In this document: positions 11,239 to 24,062 of the stretch, piece after piece
How the letters are laid out: every line of letters begins with the position of its first letter
How positions within the stretch are numbered: the first letter of the stretch is position 1
Origin: Adineta ricciae
Taxonomy: Eukaryota > Rotifera > Eurotatoria > Adinetida > Adinetidae
Direction: 5' to 3'
Length of the DNA: 64,000 nucleotides
NCBI GenBank assembly: GCA_905250025.1
Contig: CAJNOJ010000156.1
Coordinates: 183,263 to 247,262, forward strand
The notes under the pieces: generated by a model
What the model saw: only the letters and a program-made list of their open reading frames with translations
Told to the model about the DNA's origin: nothing
Databases searched by the model: none
Made by a program: the position numbers and the translations under genes

Positions 11239-14200
11239 ATGGCTTCTGGTATTCAACAGGTGAGAATACAAAAAGACAGTACAGAATTCATCAATTTGCG
11301 GTTATTTAGTGGCGACGATTTACGTTTTTTGATAAAGAAATAGTCAAAGGAAGGGATGGCAAACCGTTAGAAGATTTAAAAGTAAAAACAACACATGGAA
11401 TTCAGAAGATTCATATGGTTTACTTGTAGAGAGCAAAAGTGATTGCATCAACGAGTACGAATGGTGCAGGTGACGGTCAATTGATATTCGGCTGTGACGA
11501 TGGATCATTATGCGTATTAAATCGTGATTACGAAGCGAATCATATTCATTCATTTGATATGTCATTAGACTTATTAGCACATTCCGCTGGAGACACATTG
11601 ATCGTTATTGGTGTAAGAAGACAGATTTCGAATGGAGAAATATTGAAAAAGATTTTTTCTATAGGTAGATGTTAATGAAACGAAACAAACGATCAAACTT
11701 TGGAAAACAGATAAAGTGAGTTGAAATGTGTTTGAGAGAAACTCGATGAAATGATCATTGTATAGACTCTTGTGGAAAAGGAAAATACCGAACCCGCAAA
11801 AGTGATATCTATCTTGCCGAATGAACATCCCAATTCGAAAGTAAAGGGCACGGTTTTTTTCCATGGAACAAAGTAGATATGTGCTTCTTTTCTCTCGTAG
11901 ATATGTGCGGTAGCTATCACCGATCGTCACATAGCTCTGGGTTGTCAAAGCGGAGCAATCCACTTTTTTGCATCCAGTGATTTAATCAAAGAAAAGTACA
12001 TTTTTTGCAGCATATTTTGTAAAAACAACATTGATTGATTTTCTTAGACGTTACAAGTTTTCTCCACCATTCTACCAAGCTGAAAGTCCTATAACCAACT
12101 TAGCATTTAGCGAAGGAACAAAACCATTCGGTAGCTTGACTCTCTACGCAACGACCGAATCAACTGTCATTTCCTGTCGTTTGGTCCAAACACCACATAC
12201 TAATGTTGGAATATCAGCTGCGGTTGCTGTTGCCACTTCTGTGTCATCTAGTCTAACATCGACCTTACGTGATCGTCGTCCATTTCATATAACATCCCAT
12301 CAACAGCCATCAGCACAGTTTACTGTGACAAATCTCGAGACACAAATGGGTTGTACTCCAGGCTGTGCTATTTTAACTCAATCCGAATTGGATGGTGAAC
12401 AGCAATTTGTCATTGCAAATTCATCAGGAGTTTTCTCATATGTTGGCGAGGATAAACGTCTTGGCCTAGCAATTGAAGGTGAAAAATCTACAGTACATTG
12501 GTGGTTCAATTATCTAATAACTGTCACAAAGGAAAATCCGAAATCATCATCGACCAGTAAAACAAAGCTACAATCGAATATTCTTTCACAATTAGTAGCA
12601 AAGTAGAATTCGATTTTCATTCTTCTTCGAACTTACTGTTTTTCGAAAAATTTTAGTCAAACAACAACCGAATTACAAACTTTGGCTGTTTATGATACAA
12701 ATCCGCAATTGACTGCGTACTCAGTCGGCATGTCAAGTATTCAATGTGTATTGAACGAATGGGGTTTTATTCATATATTAACTGGTGATGGCGAATTGCA
12801 TCGATTAATCGAAAAAGATCTACATTCAAGATTACGTTTACTCTTTAGAAAGAATTGTTACCAATTAGCACTTCAGTTAGTGACTCGATTTTGTTCGAAA
12901 TTAATGATAATCAGCACTTTCTTTGCTGCATTTTAGGTTAGCTAAAAAGAATCGAACTAGTAAGGAAGGTATGGCAGAGATTTTCAAACAATTCGGTGAT
13001 TATCTATATGGGTAAACGAGCTTGAGATACATGTCAGCATCGTTTTTGTTTGTGTGATAGGAAGAACGAGTATGAAACAGCCACCGATCAATATTGTAAA
13101 ACTATTGGATTTCTTGAACCGTCTTACGTCATCAAAAAGGTAAATTCTTAGTTTTTGTTTGATGTTGACTTCAGTTATTTTTCTTTAGTTTTTGGATTCT
13201 CAACATATCGATCATTTAACTCGATATTTAGAAGAATTACATCGTGAAAAACTAGCTAATGTTGATCATACCACTCTACTGCTGAATTGTTACACGAAAC
13301 ATCCTGATCGGATCAATCGTCTCGCTCAGTTTATTGGCTTAAATGAAACGACACCGTCGACAGCTGATGTAGATTTAACATTTGACGTCGACATCGCTAT
13401 AGACGTTTGTCGCCAAGCTAGTTCGTATTTTTTACTTGAATCTCCTCGAATTTTGCTTTTCGTTTGCTTTCTATTAAGATTATTTGGATGAAGCGTTGGC
13501 ACTTTCGGCAAAATATCGTCGGCACGATAAGTACATTAAAATTCAATGCGAAAATAAGAAAGATTATGATAAAGCATTGAAATATATTCAAACATTGAAA
13601 TTCGACGATGCACTACAAGCATTTCGAAACTATGGTAAGACGTTAATTCGTGAACAACCAAAATTAACAACGGAATTATTGAAACGATTGAATCCTACGC
13701 CACAACAAATCGAACAAGAACAACTACCCGAATCGTTAATCAATCTCTTTATGAATAACCCTGATGAATTACTTGATTACTTGGAATATGCTGTCAAAGT
13801 ATGGCTGTTGATTTTATAAACGTTAACGGAAAATGATACTTTGTTCTAGCAATATCCCAATGAACATCTTGGATCAAGTGTATATGACACAATGTTAGAA
13901 TTACTCTTACAAAAACATAGCACGACTAAAGATGCCAAAGAGCGGGATCGATTGAGTGAACAGATTTTAACTTTATTGAAAAATTCCAAAGTTGGACTTC
14001 TATTGATGGACGATGAGAGAGCCTATTTGTTTGTATTTAGATTGATATTGACGTAACACGTGCGATGGTTGTTTGTCAAAAGTATAATTTCAAAGCCGGA
14101 GTGATTTGTCTCTATGATAAAGCTAAATTGTAAGAGAAATCACACAGCTGACAGGTTCAGAAACAATCGTTGTTTGATTTTTTTATTAGATACCAACAGA

Positions 14201-15209
14201 TTTTGCAATATCAAATGGAAAATAAAGATGACGATGAGATTGTTGCTACATGTCGCAAATATGGTGATGAAGATCCTCAATTATGGATCCAAGCTTTGAG
14301 TTACTTCTCGAAATTGAAAGGCAGTGATGGATGTCGAAAAGAGATTCAGCAAATTTTAAAATGTTCGTTAAGGAAACAATACATGCGATCATGTTTTCTC
14401 TTGATTCTCTATAGATATTGACGAAAACGATCTTCTATCACCATTGTTGGTTATTCAAACATTAAGTAACAACGAATCAACGACGTTAGATTTGCTTAAG
14501 GTAACTTATAGCGTTCTGTTTGTCTGAATTTAGGGTGTATTTTGCTTTTGAAGGATTATTTGATTCGCAAACTTCGCTCAGAACAAGAACAAATTGAAAA
14601 AGATCAAACAGAAATTCGACGTTTCCGTCAAGAAAGTGAATACTATGTACAAAAAGTAAAACAATTAGAAACCGAGTAGGTCGTCCTATGAAAAATATCT
14701 TCTCTTATATTTCCTTGGATAATTCTAGTCCGATTACTTTTCAAGATCCAAAATGCAGCTCCTGCAAAATGGATTTGGACATTCCGTGTGTTCATTTCTT
14801 CTGTGAACATTCTTTTCACGAACAGTAAGTGAGCTTCTTTTCTCCGATAGAACTCGGAGCAATTTTGTTTAGTTGTGCTTATGCCGTGGAATCAGCTAAT
14901 TCAGCCGAAATAACTTATGAATGTCCGTTATGTTCCGGTGATAATCGGTAAGTAGTCAAATAGGAAATGAGAGCGAACAGAATGAGAAAGAAACAATTGG
15001 ATGTAATGTTTAGTAAGTGGCTTGGCCTAATCAACAGTCAGCGAGCAGACAAAGACGTTTGCGAGACATTTCATCAAGAACTCGAGACTCGTCAAGATAA
15101 ATTCGGTGTGATTGCTGAATTTCTTGGTCACCGACTTTTTGACAAAGTAAGATTTGCGATAAATTCAATCGGAAGAACAGCTATAAAACCTTTTCTTTTC
15201 TAGCAATAA
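11239..15209 (+). CDS. VPS11: Vacuolar sorting protein VPS11 (HOPS/CORVET core, RING)
   Basis: Twenty-one exons join in phase into 965 residues (human 941). The boundaries are 11239-11259, 11310-11381, 11430-11612, 11665-11715, 11766-11840, 11901-11995, 12048-12602, 12657-12875, 12937-13011, 13061-13139, 13189-13420, 13479-13798, 13850-13990, 14041-14129, 14190-14362, 14415-14500, 14554-14675, 14729-14824, 14873-14947, 15014-15146 and 15204-15209. The N-terminus has the WRRF(T)FFDKE motif, followed by a WD-like beta-propeller. An alpha-solenoid follows (LEPSYVIKKFLD, ANVDHTTLLLNCYTKH), with a coiled coil and a C-terminal RING-H2 (CSSC, CEHSFH, CPLC). VPS11 is a core subunit tethering endosomes and lysosomes. 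Exon 2 codes the family motif directly after a 7-codon start exon; the last exon holds one codon plus stop. Several introns use GTT donors. Confidence 0.93.
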
Positions 15210-15340
15210 AAGATGATTGATTTTTCTTCTTATTAACAATGATTCCGTGATTATTCTTCTTTCTTATTGTAATTTATTTCAAATAAAACAAATTCTTTTT
15301 CTGTTTGTAATACATTGATACAAATATCACGCTGTAATTA

Positions 15341-16725
15341 TTAAACAAGATTACGATTGTCGTGGAAATGTTTGTAGTTGCGATTATTATGTGTGATCAC
15401 TCGAGTTCGGGCACCATGTTTACGATGATTAACTTCTAAAGTATATGCAAACTAAGTCATGTCGAACAAAAGAATTGCCGAAGTACCTGAACGAATATTC
15501 GCTGTGTGTTGGATAGAAATTTCATTTGGACAACAACAACGACGACAAAGAAAATAGATCGTAAACAGAATGAATACAAATAAGATTATGAGGAAAAACG
15601 CGATTATTAAGATTCCACGCCATTGCTGATATTTTGGTAATGGCGGATATTTGTCTGGTGTCATATGATTGACAGAATCAGTTGAACGAACAGAGCACGA
15701 ATGATTGTAACCTTCATCCGATCCATCCAGACAATGTGGAACACCTAATTCATTCGATCTTAATCGGAAAAACGAGCAAAGTAAAAGAAATTACCATCGC
15801 AAAGAAGCGAGCTACTAATACATTCACCATTGCCACAAAGAAATTCATCATCAGTTGAGTCGCATGGATGCAAATGACTGGCTAATGATATAAAACAACT
15901 CATAAGGGTTTGATATTACTCTTGAAACATACGATAGTGAAAGGAGGTTAGAACGACTTTGAAACCGAGACCATTCACGTTTCCACCATCCGTACTGAAA
16001 TAAACAAATAGCAATCGAAGACATTTTCTTGAACGTTTTCTTTCTACTAGCCTAAAGTGTACAGTAACAACACCGGTAGGTGAAATAAAGCTAAAATTTT
16101 GCGATTCATTCAACTGACCACACTCGACTGAGTTCTGAAAAAAGAGAAACAAAATTAGTCGCATATTGACAGTATCGTTTTTCTTACGAGTTTGTCTTTT
16201 TCAAGTATGTAAGGTGATTTATAGAACCGAAGTGAATCCAAACAATTGATTCCACGATGAATATCGTTAATATCCATAGTAAGAATTCGAATACGAATAA
16301 GATTATTCGATCGTCGAGCCTAGAATATTCCAATTCTCATATCCAACTATATCAAATGAAAGTTCAAACCTGAAATGTCATATAGCAATCTTCGTAAGGT
16401 GAATAGGTTTGACCGCGAGAATACGGATAAGATTTGAGAAGAGCACCTTCAATACGATAGCCATCACCGCAAACATGCGAACGTTTCATACCATCAATAG
16501 GCACTGAAGTCATAAAGACTATTCGAAAATTTCCAAGTGAAACGATTGAATCTTAGTTTTCGAAGATTACCTACTTTCCTCCGCTTGTCTAAGGCGAGCT
16601 ATGTGATTATGTGCACGATCATTTCTTGATAATGCTTGTGCTTGCAGTACAGAAGTGTTTATAAAGACGACAAGCAACAAGTGAGAAAGAACGTCACATA
16701 GAATTGTTTGGCAATGAATGAGCAT
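15341..16725 (-). CDS. CUB and LDL-receptor-A single-pass membrane protein
   Basis: Exons 16725-16575, 16518-16370, 16319-16188, 16134-15933, 15881-15795, 15744-15487 and 15435-15341 join in phase to 357 residues. Order: a signal peptide (about 1-31, hydrophobic LLLVVFI core), a CUB domain (about 60-180, starting VCGDGYRIEG, with C..C pairs), one LDL-A repeat (about 185-225, ending CDGVPHCLDGSDE), one transmembrane helix (ILIIAFFLIILFVFILF) and a short basic, Cys-rich cytoplasmic start (CRRCCC). CUB plus LDLa plus TM resembles NETO or LRP10/12-type receptors, but with one CUB. The role is not known; cell-surface ligand binding is the inference. It converges with VPS11, with 131 nt between the stops. 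A 53-nt intron-like stretch near 16046-15994 stays open in frame; removing it would break the frame, so it is kept as coding. Confidence 0.75.
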
Positions 16726-17392
16726 TTACTTGAGTAGAAAAACTTGCTAAATGCACGTGCTAGTTAGATTGACGAATAAGTCAATCAACTTACAGTTTAT
16801 AATCAGCAAAGGGCAAATGCGATAGACATGCAATATAATTATAATTATGTCAGATGATTTTCACAGTTTGTTACCTAGTTCATATCCTGTAGCCATGTTC
16901 ATTGCTGGTCGTCATTACTGAAACAAATAAATGAGAGAAAAATGTTTCTGTCTAGCATCGAGATGGCAGTATTCATCGTATAGAAAAAACGGAAGGAAAA
17001 GAACTAATGTTAACATTGGAATTTTAATGACAGATGCCTGCTTCGTCTATATGATGAGTTTGCTGAATAATAATAGAAGAAACTTTTCATAATTATCCAA
17101 TATTGTCATTGTCATTTATGAACGAATTTGATTGATCTGTAGACTATATTTAATGCGAGACGTCCGTGTTATGTAAATGTTAAAAATACGAAAATCTATT
17201 TGATGTCACAGAGATGCTCTAAGCGCTTCAAAATACTCAGTACTTTCTTTTTTGAATGCATCTGTAAGATTAAAAGCATTCTGATGACGATTTTATCGAT
17301 GTTATTATACAGACTGAATAGCTTTTTCAAAAGACTTCAAAATCTGGCGCTGACATAATTGATGCGTTGAAGTAGTAGATTACACGACAATA
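16726..17392. other. Intergenic, divergent promoters
   Basis: Lies between the start of the CUB-LDLa gene (minus) and the start of the next gene (plus), so it should hold both promoters. A short ATG-bearing open stretch near 16910-16875 on the minus strand, followed by a GT, could be an upstream 5'UTR exon. Nothing else is recognised. Confidence 0.5.
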
Positions 17393-20300
17393 ATGAATTT
17401 AATGATTAGTATGCTTTGCATGGTTCAAAGTCAATTTAGTTTGCTTTTATCCTCGAATAATCGTTGTAATAATGTGTTATTAGTGCATTCTCCATATAAT
17501 ATCACAGAAGAATATGTACCTTTTCATTACATTATGCAAAAAACGTTGATTATCACGAATCCATGTGATACAGCTAAATCTGTTCTCGTTCAAAATCATA
17601 CTGTCTATGTGTTTTATCCAGGCCAATCTCAAAGGAAACGCTTATGCGTCGCACGTCACATCATCGATCAACAAGTACTCACGTAAACAAAGAGAAACAA
17701 ATTTCTGGAAATAATTCATTGTAGATTCCAACTGTAAGCTCGATTGTATATCTAAAGAACGACTTGATTCTATTGATCGATGGTATATTGTATCGAACAC
17801 AAAATATCATCAGTGCGATAAAAAATACAGATCTAATTTATCAAGTCTTACGTTATCCAAGTAAGCGATGTTTAGACTGAATCGAGTGGATACACCTTTA
17901 AAACATCTATTGAAATAGATGTGCCCATTTCGTTCGATAAAATCAATCATATCTTCACTACACCTTGTTGTGCATGCCTTCGAAACAGCACTGATCATCT
18001 TACCAGTCAAGACTTCAATGAACTAGCTATACTAGCCGATACGAAAGGAAACGTGAATATTTTTCATTTTCCATCAATGTCTGTCATATACAATGTTCCA
18101 AATATCTTTCAATCTCAATCGGTAGATATTCACAGAGAGCGAGAGTTACCAAAATTTTGATCTCATGTCTTGTAGATTTGTCAATCAAATCAATGCAGTA
18201 TACTCTATCTTGGACTTTTTCATGCTATTCCGATGATCATGTGTGTTGTCAAATACGAAACGAAAAAAGTAAAGCATCAATTGCAATATTTCGAAATCTG
18301 TTTTGTTCTCATCAAAACTTTGCTTAGGCAATGATTTATTATCAACCGATCTTCGACTACCATTCATCTTTTCAAAACTCTACGATTGTAAACTTCACCG
18401 ATGATATTCTATTCGTTACGCCAACATCTTTTCCCAATGCATACTTTCTTTGGGATACGAAAACAATCTATTACACACCCAACAATGGACTTACCTTATC
18501 AGAAGTGACATTGAATGGTTGTCAAGTCGATTATTTAGATCACATAACTGAAAATGACTTGAAAATCTATTATAAGAACCTCGAGATCGATTATGACAAC
18601 ATATCTTTAATAACGAAACAAATCTTTTGTTTAAACCAAACAACTTTTGATTATCTGATGATTCTAAATGCCGAATTTTACGTGCGAATCGATGACAGTA
18701 GGCTCTAATATTGAATAGATGGTATTTCATCGTTGATATGTTTGAGATCATTGGTTATATGGAAAGGAATCGTTTTTTCCATCGATGACGAAGCTTCCAT
18801 CAGAAATTGAATGCATTCCGACGATGAGTTTGAATATTAGTCGATGTTTAACACACATTGCTCCAGAACTCGTCGCGTGTTCATCATTCGTTCAATCATC
18901 ATGTTCATATCGACGTTTCGAACCTTTATTTCACATCGATCGCATACACATTCTGGAGAAGAACAGCCATGAAGAATTCCAGTTCATACTCGAGGCGTAT
19001 ACAATCATTCCGATAATGATTGTGAGTATCGAATCCGACTTTTTTCATTATTCGATTGATTACACCATTGGTCATCTTGAAAATGGAATCATCCAAGTGA
19101 AAGGAGTAAGTAAAACTGTTTGAAAAGACGAGTACAGCATGAAATACAGTAGAGAATGATCATTTCCACAACAAATCAAACGAGGTACTGCCCATATTGA
19201 GCATTGTGGTAGTAGAATTCGTTCTGAATGGTTTTTTATGCCAATCTTTCTAGTGATCTCTATGGCTTGAGTTTAATGTCATTTCGTTTGGGTCTTGTTC
19301 AACATGGTTATTCATGTACTCAAATGCCATCGTTTGTAAAATGCATTAACTCTTTTTATCAATTCATTTGGTGTTTATTCAATTTGTTTTAGTCATTTCA
19401 GGTCGAAGCATCATGTTCGATAGACAGCGCATTACGAATAACATCGTAAAGAATGCTTTTCGTCTACTTTCTGATTCGAAGTGACTTATTGTTCTACCAA
19501 TAGGGATAACGAATATAAACCATGGGATGAATCGAATCCAATAATCGATACTGAATGGTATCCTTTACTTATAAATCAGTATGAAATGTCACATATTATT
19601 CCCCTAGGATTCGAGAAAATCTTCCAGAAAACATCATCCATAAGTTTTCTCCAATCTACATCAAGATCAGGCAAAATGATTCAGTTCTACTAAACTATCT
19701 ATAGTATGTCGAAGACTTGTTTCTTTTTTCTCGATAATCTGATTTCTTCGAGTTGTTTTACAAACACATGTCGATCGATGAATCATCATGAATTTTCATC
19801 TTTCATTATCTATGCAATACCTATCGATAAAGAACATAAAGATTATACATATTATTTAATCAATCGAACTGATGCTTGTATCCCTCTGAATCAGTCTGTT
19901 TATCATTTATGGATGCAACAGGTATTGAACACAACGACAAAAGCGTCTCTTCTTCGAGTAAGAAAACTCAATATTTTTCGTAAATGAATAAGAATTAGTT
20001 AACTTCTTCGTAGATTCCATACGAACGACATAGTTGGTACCGAGTATTACTAAAAAATCTTTCAATCTCCAATGAATCTTGTCTATTTTTCAACGGATCG
20101 AATTCACTCTATGTGAATCAAACTTTACGACAAATAATACAAAATCCTACGAAATTTCTTTTCCATATTATTGCTTACAATACTCCGTATAGGTCTGGAT
20201 TTTGTAAGTAAGAAAATGTAATGGAATAGAAATTTAATTTTAGTTATTGCGATATGGAAACATTTTTTCTACTTGAAATTGAACCACTTCGTCAATTGCA

Positions 20301-20655
20301 AATCACATACCGTGGTTTTGCTTTTCTAATTACACTTTTTATCTTTATATTTTCATTCATATTATCTCTTCGTATTTATACTTATTACAAACAACGTCAA
20401 AGGAAAGCTCATCTTGAATATCATCGTTTGAGTCAAATTGACGCAGGACAGTGAGTAGAAATCAAGCGAAAGAAAGAAAACAATTTCTATTTGTTATGTA
20501 TCAGATTGCATCAATGGCATGATATTGCTCGATACTTGAATGAACATAAAAATATTGATAATTATCAATTAATACAGCATCACCTACGAAATCTGCAATC
20601 GACAACGAACTTAACAACACGTCTGATGGACTATCATAAAGAACAAACAGACTAA
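17393..20655 (+). CDS. Large type I membrane protein, CatSper-auxiliary-like (tentative)
   Basis: Fourteen exons join in phase to 845 residues: 17393-17674, 17725-17860, 17919-18121, 18176-18268, 18328-18697, 18747-19105, 19153-19184, 19254-19335, 19402-19445, 19504-19683, 19753-19957, 20014-20207, 20244-20450 and 20505-20655. A short hydrophobic N-terminus (MNLMISMLCMV) looks like a signal peptide. It is followed by an extracellular region of about 680 residues with many Asn-glycosylation sites and propeller-like repeats (AYFLWDTKTIYYT, NHWLYGKESFF). One C-terminal transmembrane helix (FAFLITLFIFIFSFILSL) and a basic tail of about 85 residues complete it. The layout, and a KPWDESNP...W stretch before the membrane, recall auxiliary subunits of the sperm CatSper channel, but I cannot verify this. 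It could be another beta-propeller receptor. Confidence 0.5.
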
Positions 20656-22821
20656 TTGGGAAAACAGCGTTGGTGGAAGACGAAATCAAAAGTTTGTTTC
20701 GTAAAAAGAACACCTGCATCGTAATTGTACCTAATTGCATAGCAAACTACATGTGCACTTAACTTTAAAAACTGTACTCTTTATGGAAATATCATAACCA
20801 CACCTGACAATTCTTTTTGCCTTGACAAATATTGAAAATCTTGGAAATGAATCATGGTGCGTAGTAGGCTACAGGTTAACAATGATGAACATATTAATTT
20901 TGACAAATCACATCACTGACAATAGGTCAGGTTTGTTTTTTCGACTATTACCAAATAGACGCATGTTAGATATACCTTGTTTTGAAAATATCACATTAGA
21001 ACAGTCAGGCATACATCGCAAATAACACCTTAACGTGTCGCTCTAACGACCAGAACTACTCATTTATTTTTCTGCATCTTGATATTTTTTCAATGAATTA
21101 GAGAAATAAATTGGAAGAACGCTTTGCGCATTCTATTTGGTGTACTTCGTTCTCCTCTCCATATGGTGTCTTCGATGACGGTAGGTCGACCTGAGTCAAT
21201 TGCGATAAACTAGCCAGTTTGCCTCAAGAATAAGGTAGGCCAACGTCGAACACACTATCTTCATTTTTAGAAAGAGAGAGAGAGAAGGCAGAAAGGCAAA
21301 AAACATAACGACTGTGATGATGAAAATGATAATGACTTTGATTAGGATTCAACGAAAAAGAAAGAAAGAAAACAGAAGTTAGTACAGACATATATACGCA
21401 TATATATACGTATGATTGTATATATGTGTATGGTATGTGTCCCATCAGTTTGTTAGGCATGTCGATTACTACGGTAATACCAGTTATGAGTACTAGAAAT
21501 GAGGCGCATAATGTCACACTCGACTGCTCGAATCGACGAGTAAATGATTATAAAAGTATCAGACATAGAAATGCCAAGCGATAGTCGTTGCTTTTCAAGG
21601 AATCACTATTCGAATGTAGACAAGTGCAAGTATGCAATATATGCACATAAGCAGAACTGTTAGTGAGTAAAATCGAAGAAAGAACAAAGTGATCGTAACA
21701 TACATTCAAAAGTAGACTGGGAGAGAGAGAAAGGGAGAAAGAAAGCAAGAAGATATAGACACTCTAAGTTTTTTCTAAAGCAATCTCTTTTGGTTTAGTT
21801 GAATATAATCGGCAGCAACTATAGTAAGAAAGAAAAGAGCAGGAAAGGTTTAGTGCAGGAGTGAAAAAATATACTACATATATGTTCTGAGTGTATAGAA
21901 CAAAAACTGACTGATTAAAATAAATACAAAGATTTGCGGGTTTGTTGTCACATCGCTTGCTTTTAATACAGTGTAGAGAAATTTTAGATGCATATGTTTA
22001 TTGTTCTTCAAAAGTAGCTCAAGATGGAAGCGAGAGAGAGAACGTATGAAAGAAGAAAGACGTGTCGCTGGTGCTCAAACTACATGGCTCACCGGAGCGA
22101 CCTCCTTAACAGGGCTCTAGTTTGTTGCGTGTGAATGATCGCTTCCTGTTCTCATCGTGCGCGCGTATGCGTATACCCATTTTCCCGTCATCGGCATCGT
22201 CTTTCTCGTCATCTTTTCTTTCTTATTCGTTTGTTATTGTTGTACGGAAGGTAAGAGTGAAGGTGGTACTAGACACCACCTATTACAGATTTTTCTCTTA
22301 CTCTCTCTGAGTTTTTTTTTGAAAAAAGACGATGACGATGTCGACGACGGCGTAAACGAAGGAAGACGAAAACGCATTTGCGTATATAGTTATATATATC
22401 TGGATTAGGGAGAAGCAAGCATAAAACAGGGACGTTGTAGAAGAAGAAGAAGAAGAAAAAGAAGAAAGGAAGAAGAGAAATAATAATATGAATAAAACTA
22501 TGACTACATGATGTTGGTGGGACACTCCAAAAGTATAGTTCTCACTCTCACACATACTCTCGCTTTCAGTCACTTTGCACAATGTGAAGACAGAAAGAAC
22601 ATAAAGTAAAGAACATCGGTGCTTGGCAACAACACACATCGTGTCTACCTGCCCCCTTTGCAACGATGTGTCTTATTTAGTTTAGAATCTTATACTAAAA
22701 CTTTCTTCGTCATGTGTTGTTTTTTCTTTTTCCATTTTAGATTGAATCACTTTCTTTCTCTCTTTTTACTTTCTGTTTCTTATTTTTTTTCGTTATTGTT
22801 TTCTTAATAATTTCAATCGTT
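20656..22821. other. Long intergenic stretch, purine/pyrimidine rich
   Basis: No gene could be supported. The open frames here come from TTC/GAA-rich runs, including a GAA-type tract at about 22438-22480. The right part, with a T-rich run ending at an AG at 22740, may carry a 5'UTR intron of the Myb-like gene. Confidence 0.55.
22438..22480. repeat. GAA/AGAAG purine tract
   Basis: Imperfect trinucleotide purine run of about 40 bases upstream of the Myb-like gene. Confidence 0.8.
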
Positions 22822-24062
22822 ATGAACGATCAAGCAACAGATTATTCTTCAATCGATGCGTTTCATGTTGGTCGTCGGCGCAAACCCAACTTTACTGATC
22901 ACGAAGTTCTGTATATAATCGATCAGTATGATACTTACAAAGAATTATTGCACTCCCGTGAAGCATCGAAAAGTGTTATTGCACAAAAACAAGCAATATG
23001 GAAACAAATAACCGATAATCTCAACACATCATATCCTCAAGTCGAACGAACGGTTGAGGATGTTCGTCGCAAATGGAAAAAACTACAAAGTGAAGCCAAA
23101 CGTGAATCAGCTGCCTATCGTGCAGCACAAGCAGCAGGTGCAACAACATCCATATCCAACAAACAACTGACCGTCTATAATCGAATTTTGAATATTTGTC
23201 GTCCATCAGCAACATCTACATCTCATTTTCCTCATGCTGCAGTTGCTGCCGCTTTACAACATCAACAATTATTACACCAGCAGCAACAACAATCAAATCT
23301 GCATAACAATAATCATCCTAACGATGCCTCATTTAATGAACAGGTTAGTCATTCATGTAGACAACTCATTCTGTTTCGACAGTAATAACTTGTCAGAACT
23401 AATCGGATGCATTCATGCATGTAAAGACTCGCTCGTGTATCTTTTATTTTCAGTCTTCAGATAAAGTTGATTCTCCGTCATCAGATCTTGCAAATGGTGT
23501 CAGCGGCCAACTGGATTCTCCAGGTGATGAAAGTGCTAGCCTGATTGGTAACGATGACAGTTCACGAAGTCCACTAGCAAACTATCAATCAGCATCGCAT
23601 CTTTCTTCTCAGCATATCAATTCATCCGCTGCAGTAATATCAAGCAATGGTCAAATATCGAAACGCACATTGGACAAACGTCGCAAACTATTGAAATCAT
23701 CATTGAATCAGCAAGTAGCAAATAACCTATCAAAAACATATGCACAATCGCCACGACAACAGCAACATTCGCTTCGGTATGAATCGTTGATGAAACGAAA
23801 GCGTACATTAGAATTGACGAGTCAACGATTGATTTACGACAAAGAACGTCTATTACTCGAAAAGAAGAATCTTGATATTCAATTAGCAACGAATGAATGC
23901 GAAAATGAACGTATTGCGATCGAAAAACGTCGCACAGAATTATCTTTACAAAAACTTCAATCTGACACACCACTATCAAGTAATGGAAATCATAATTTAT
24001 CCGATCAAGACGATCACGATGACAATAATAGTCTCGATGATATGAGTGATATAAACGAATAG
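22822..24062 (+). CDS. Myb/SANT-like DNA-binding protein (NAIF1/FSBP/apontic type)
   Basis: Two exons (22822-23343 and 23454-24062) join in phase 0 to 376 residues. Residues about 18-110 form a Myb/SANT-like domain. RRRKPNFTDHEV opens it, helix 2 carries a Trp (KQAIWKQITDNLN), and helix 3 has the family motif TVEDVRRKWKKLQSEAKRE. A Gln/His-rich linker follows (about 145-165), then a Ser/Asp-rich middle. A C-terminal coiled coil of about 80 residues (SQRLIYDKERLLLEKKNLDI) suggests dimerisation. The tail is acidic. It probably acts as a nuclear transcription regulator; the targets cannot be told from the sequence. The single intron uses a GTTAGT donor. Confidence 0.75.

Noticed and set aside
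11574-11963. 129-codon minus-strand open frame
   Set aside because: Shadow of VPS11 exons and introns.
14948-14980. 33-nt intron in VPS11
   Set aside because: An acceptor at 15013 gives a normal-length intron and a residue-for-residue fit to the family after the RING (NRKWLGLINSQ).
15994-16046. GT..AG intron inside the CUB domain
   Set aside because: Removing these 53 nt breaks the frame, whereas keeping them leaves all seven exons in phase.
22122-22807. Several overlapping open frames upstream of the Myb-like gene
   Set aside because: They arise from TTC/GAA-rich low-complexity sequence and contain no domain.
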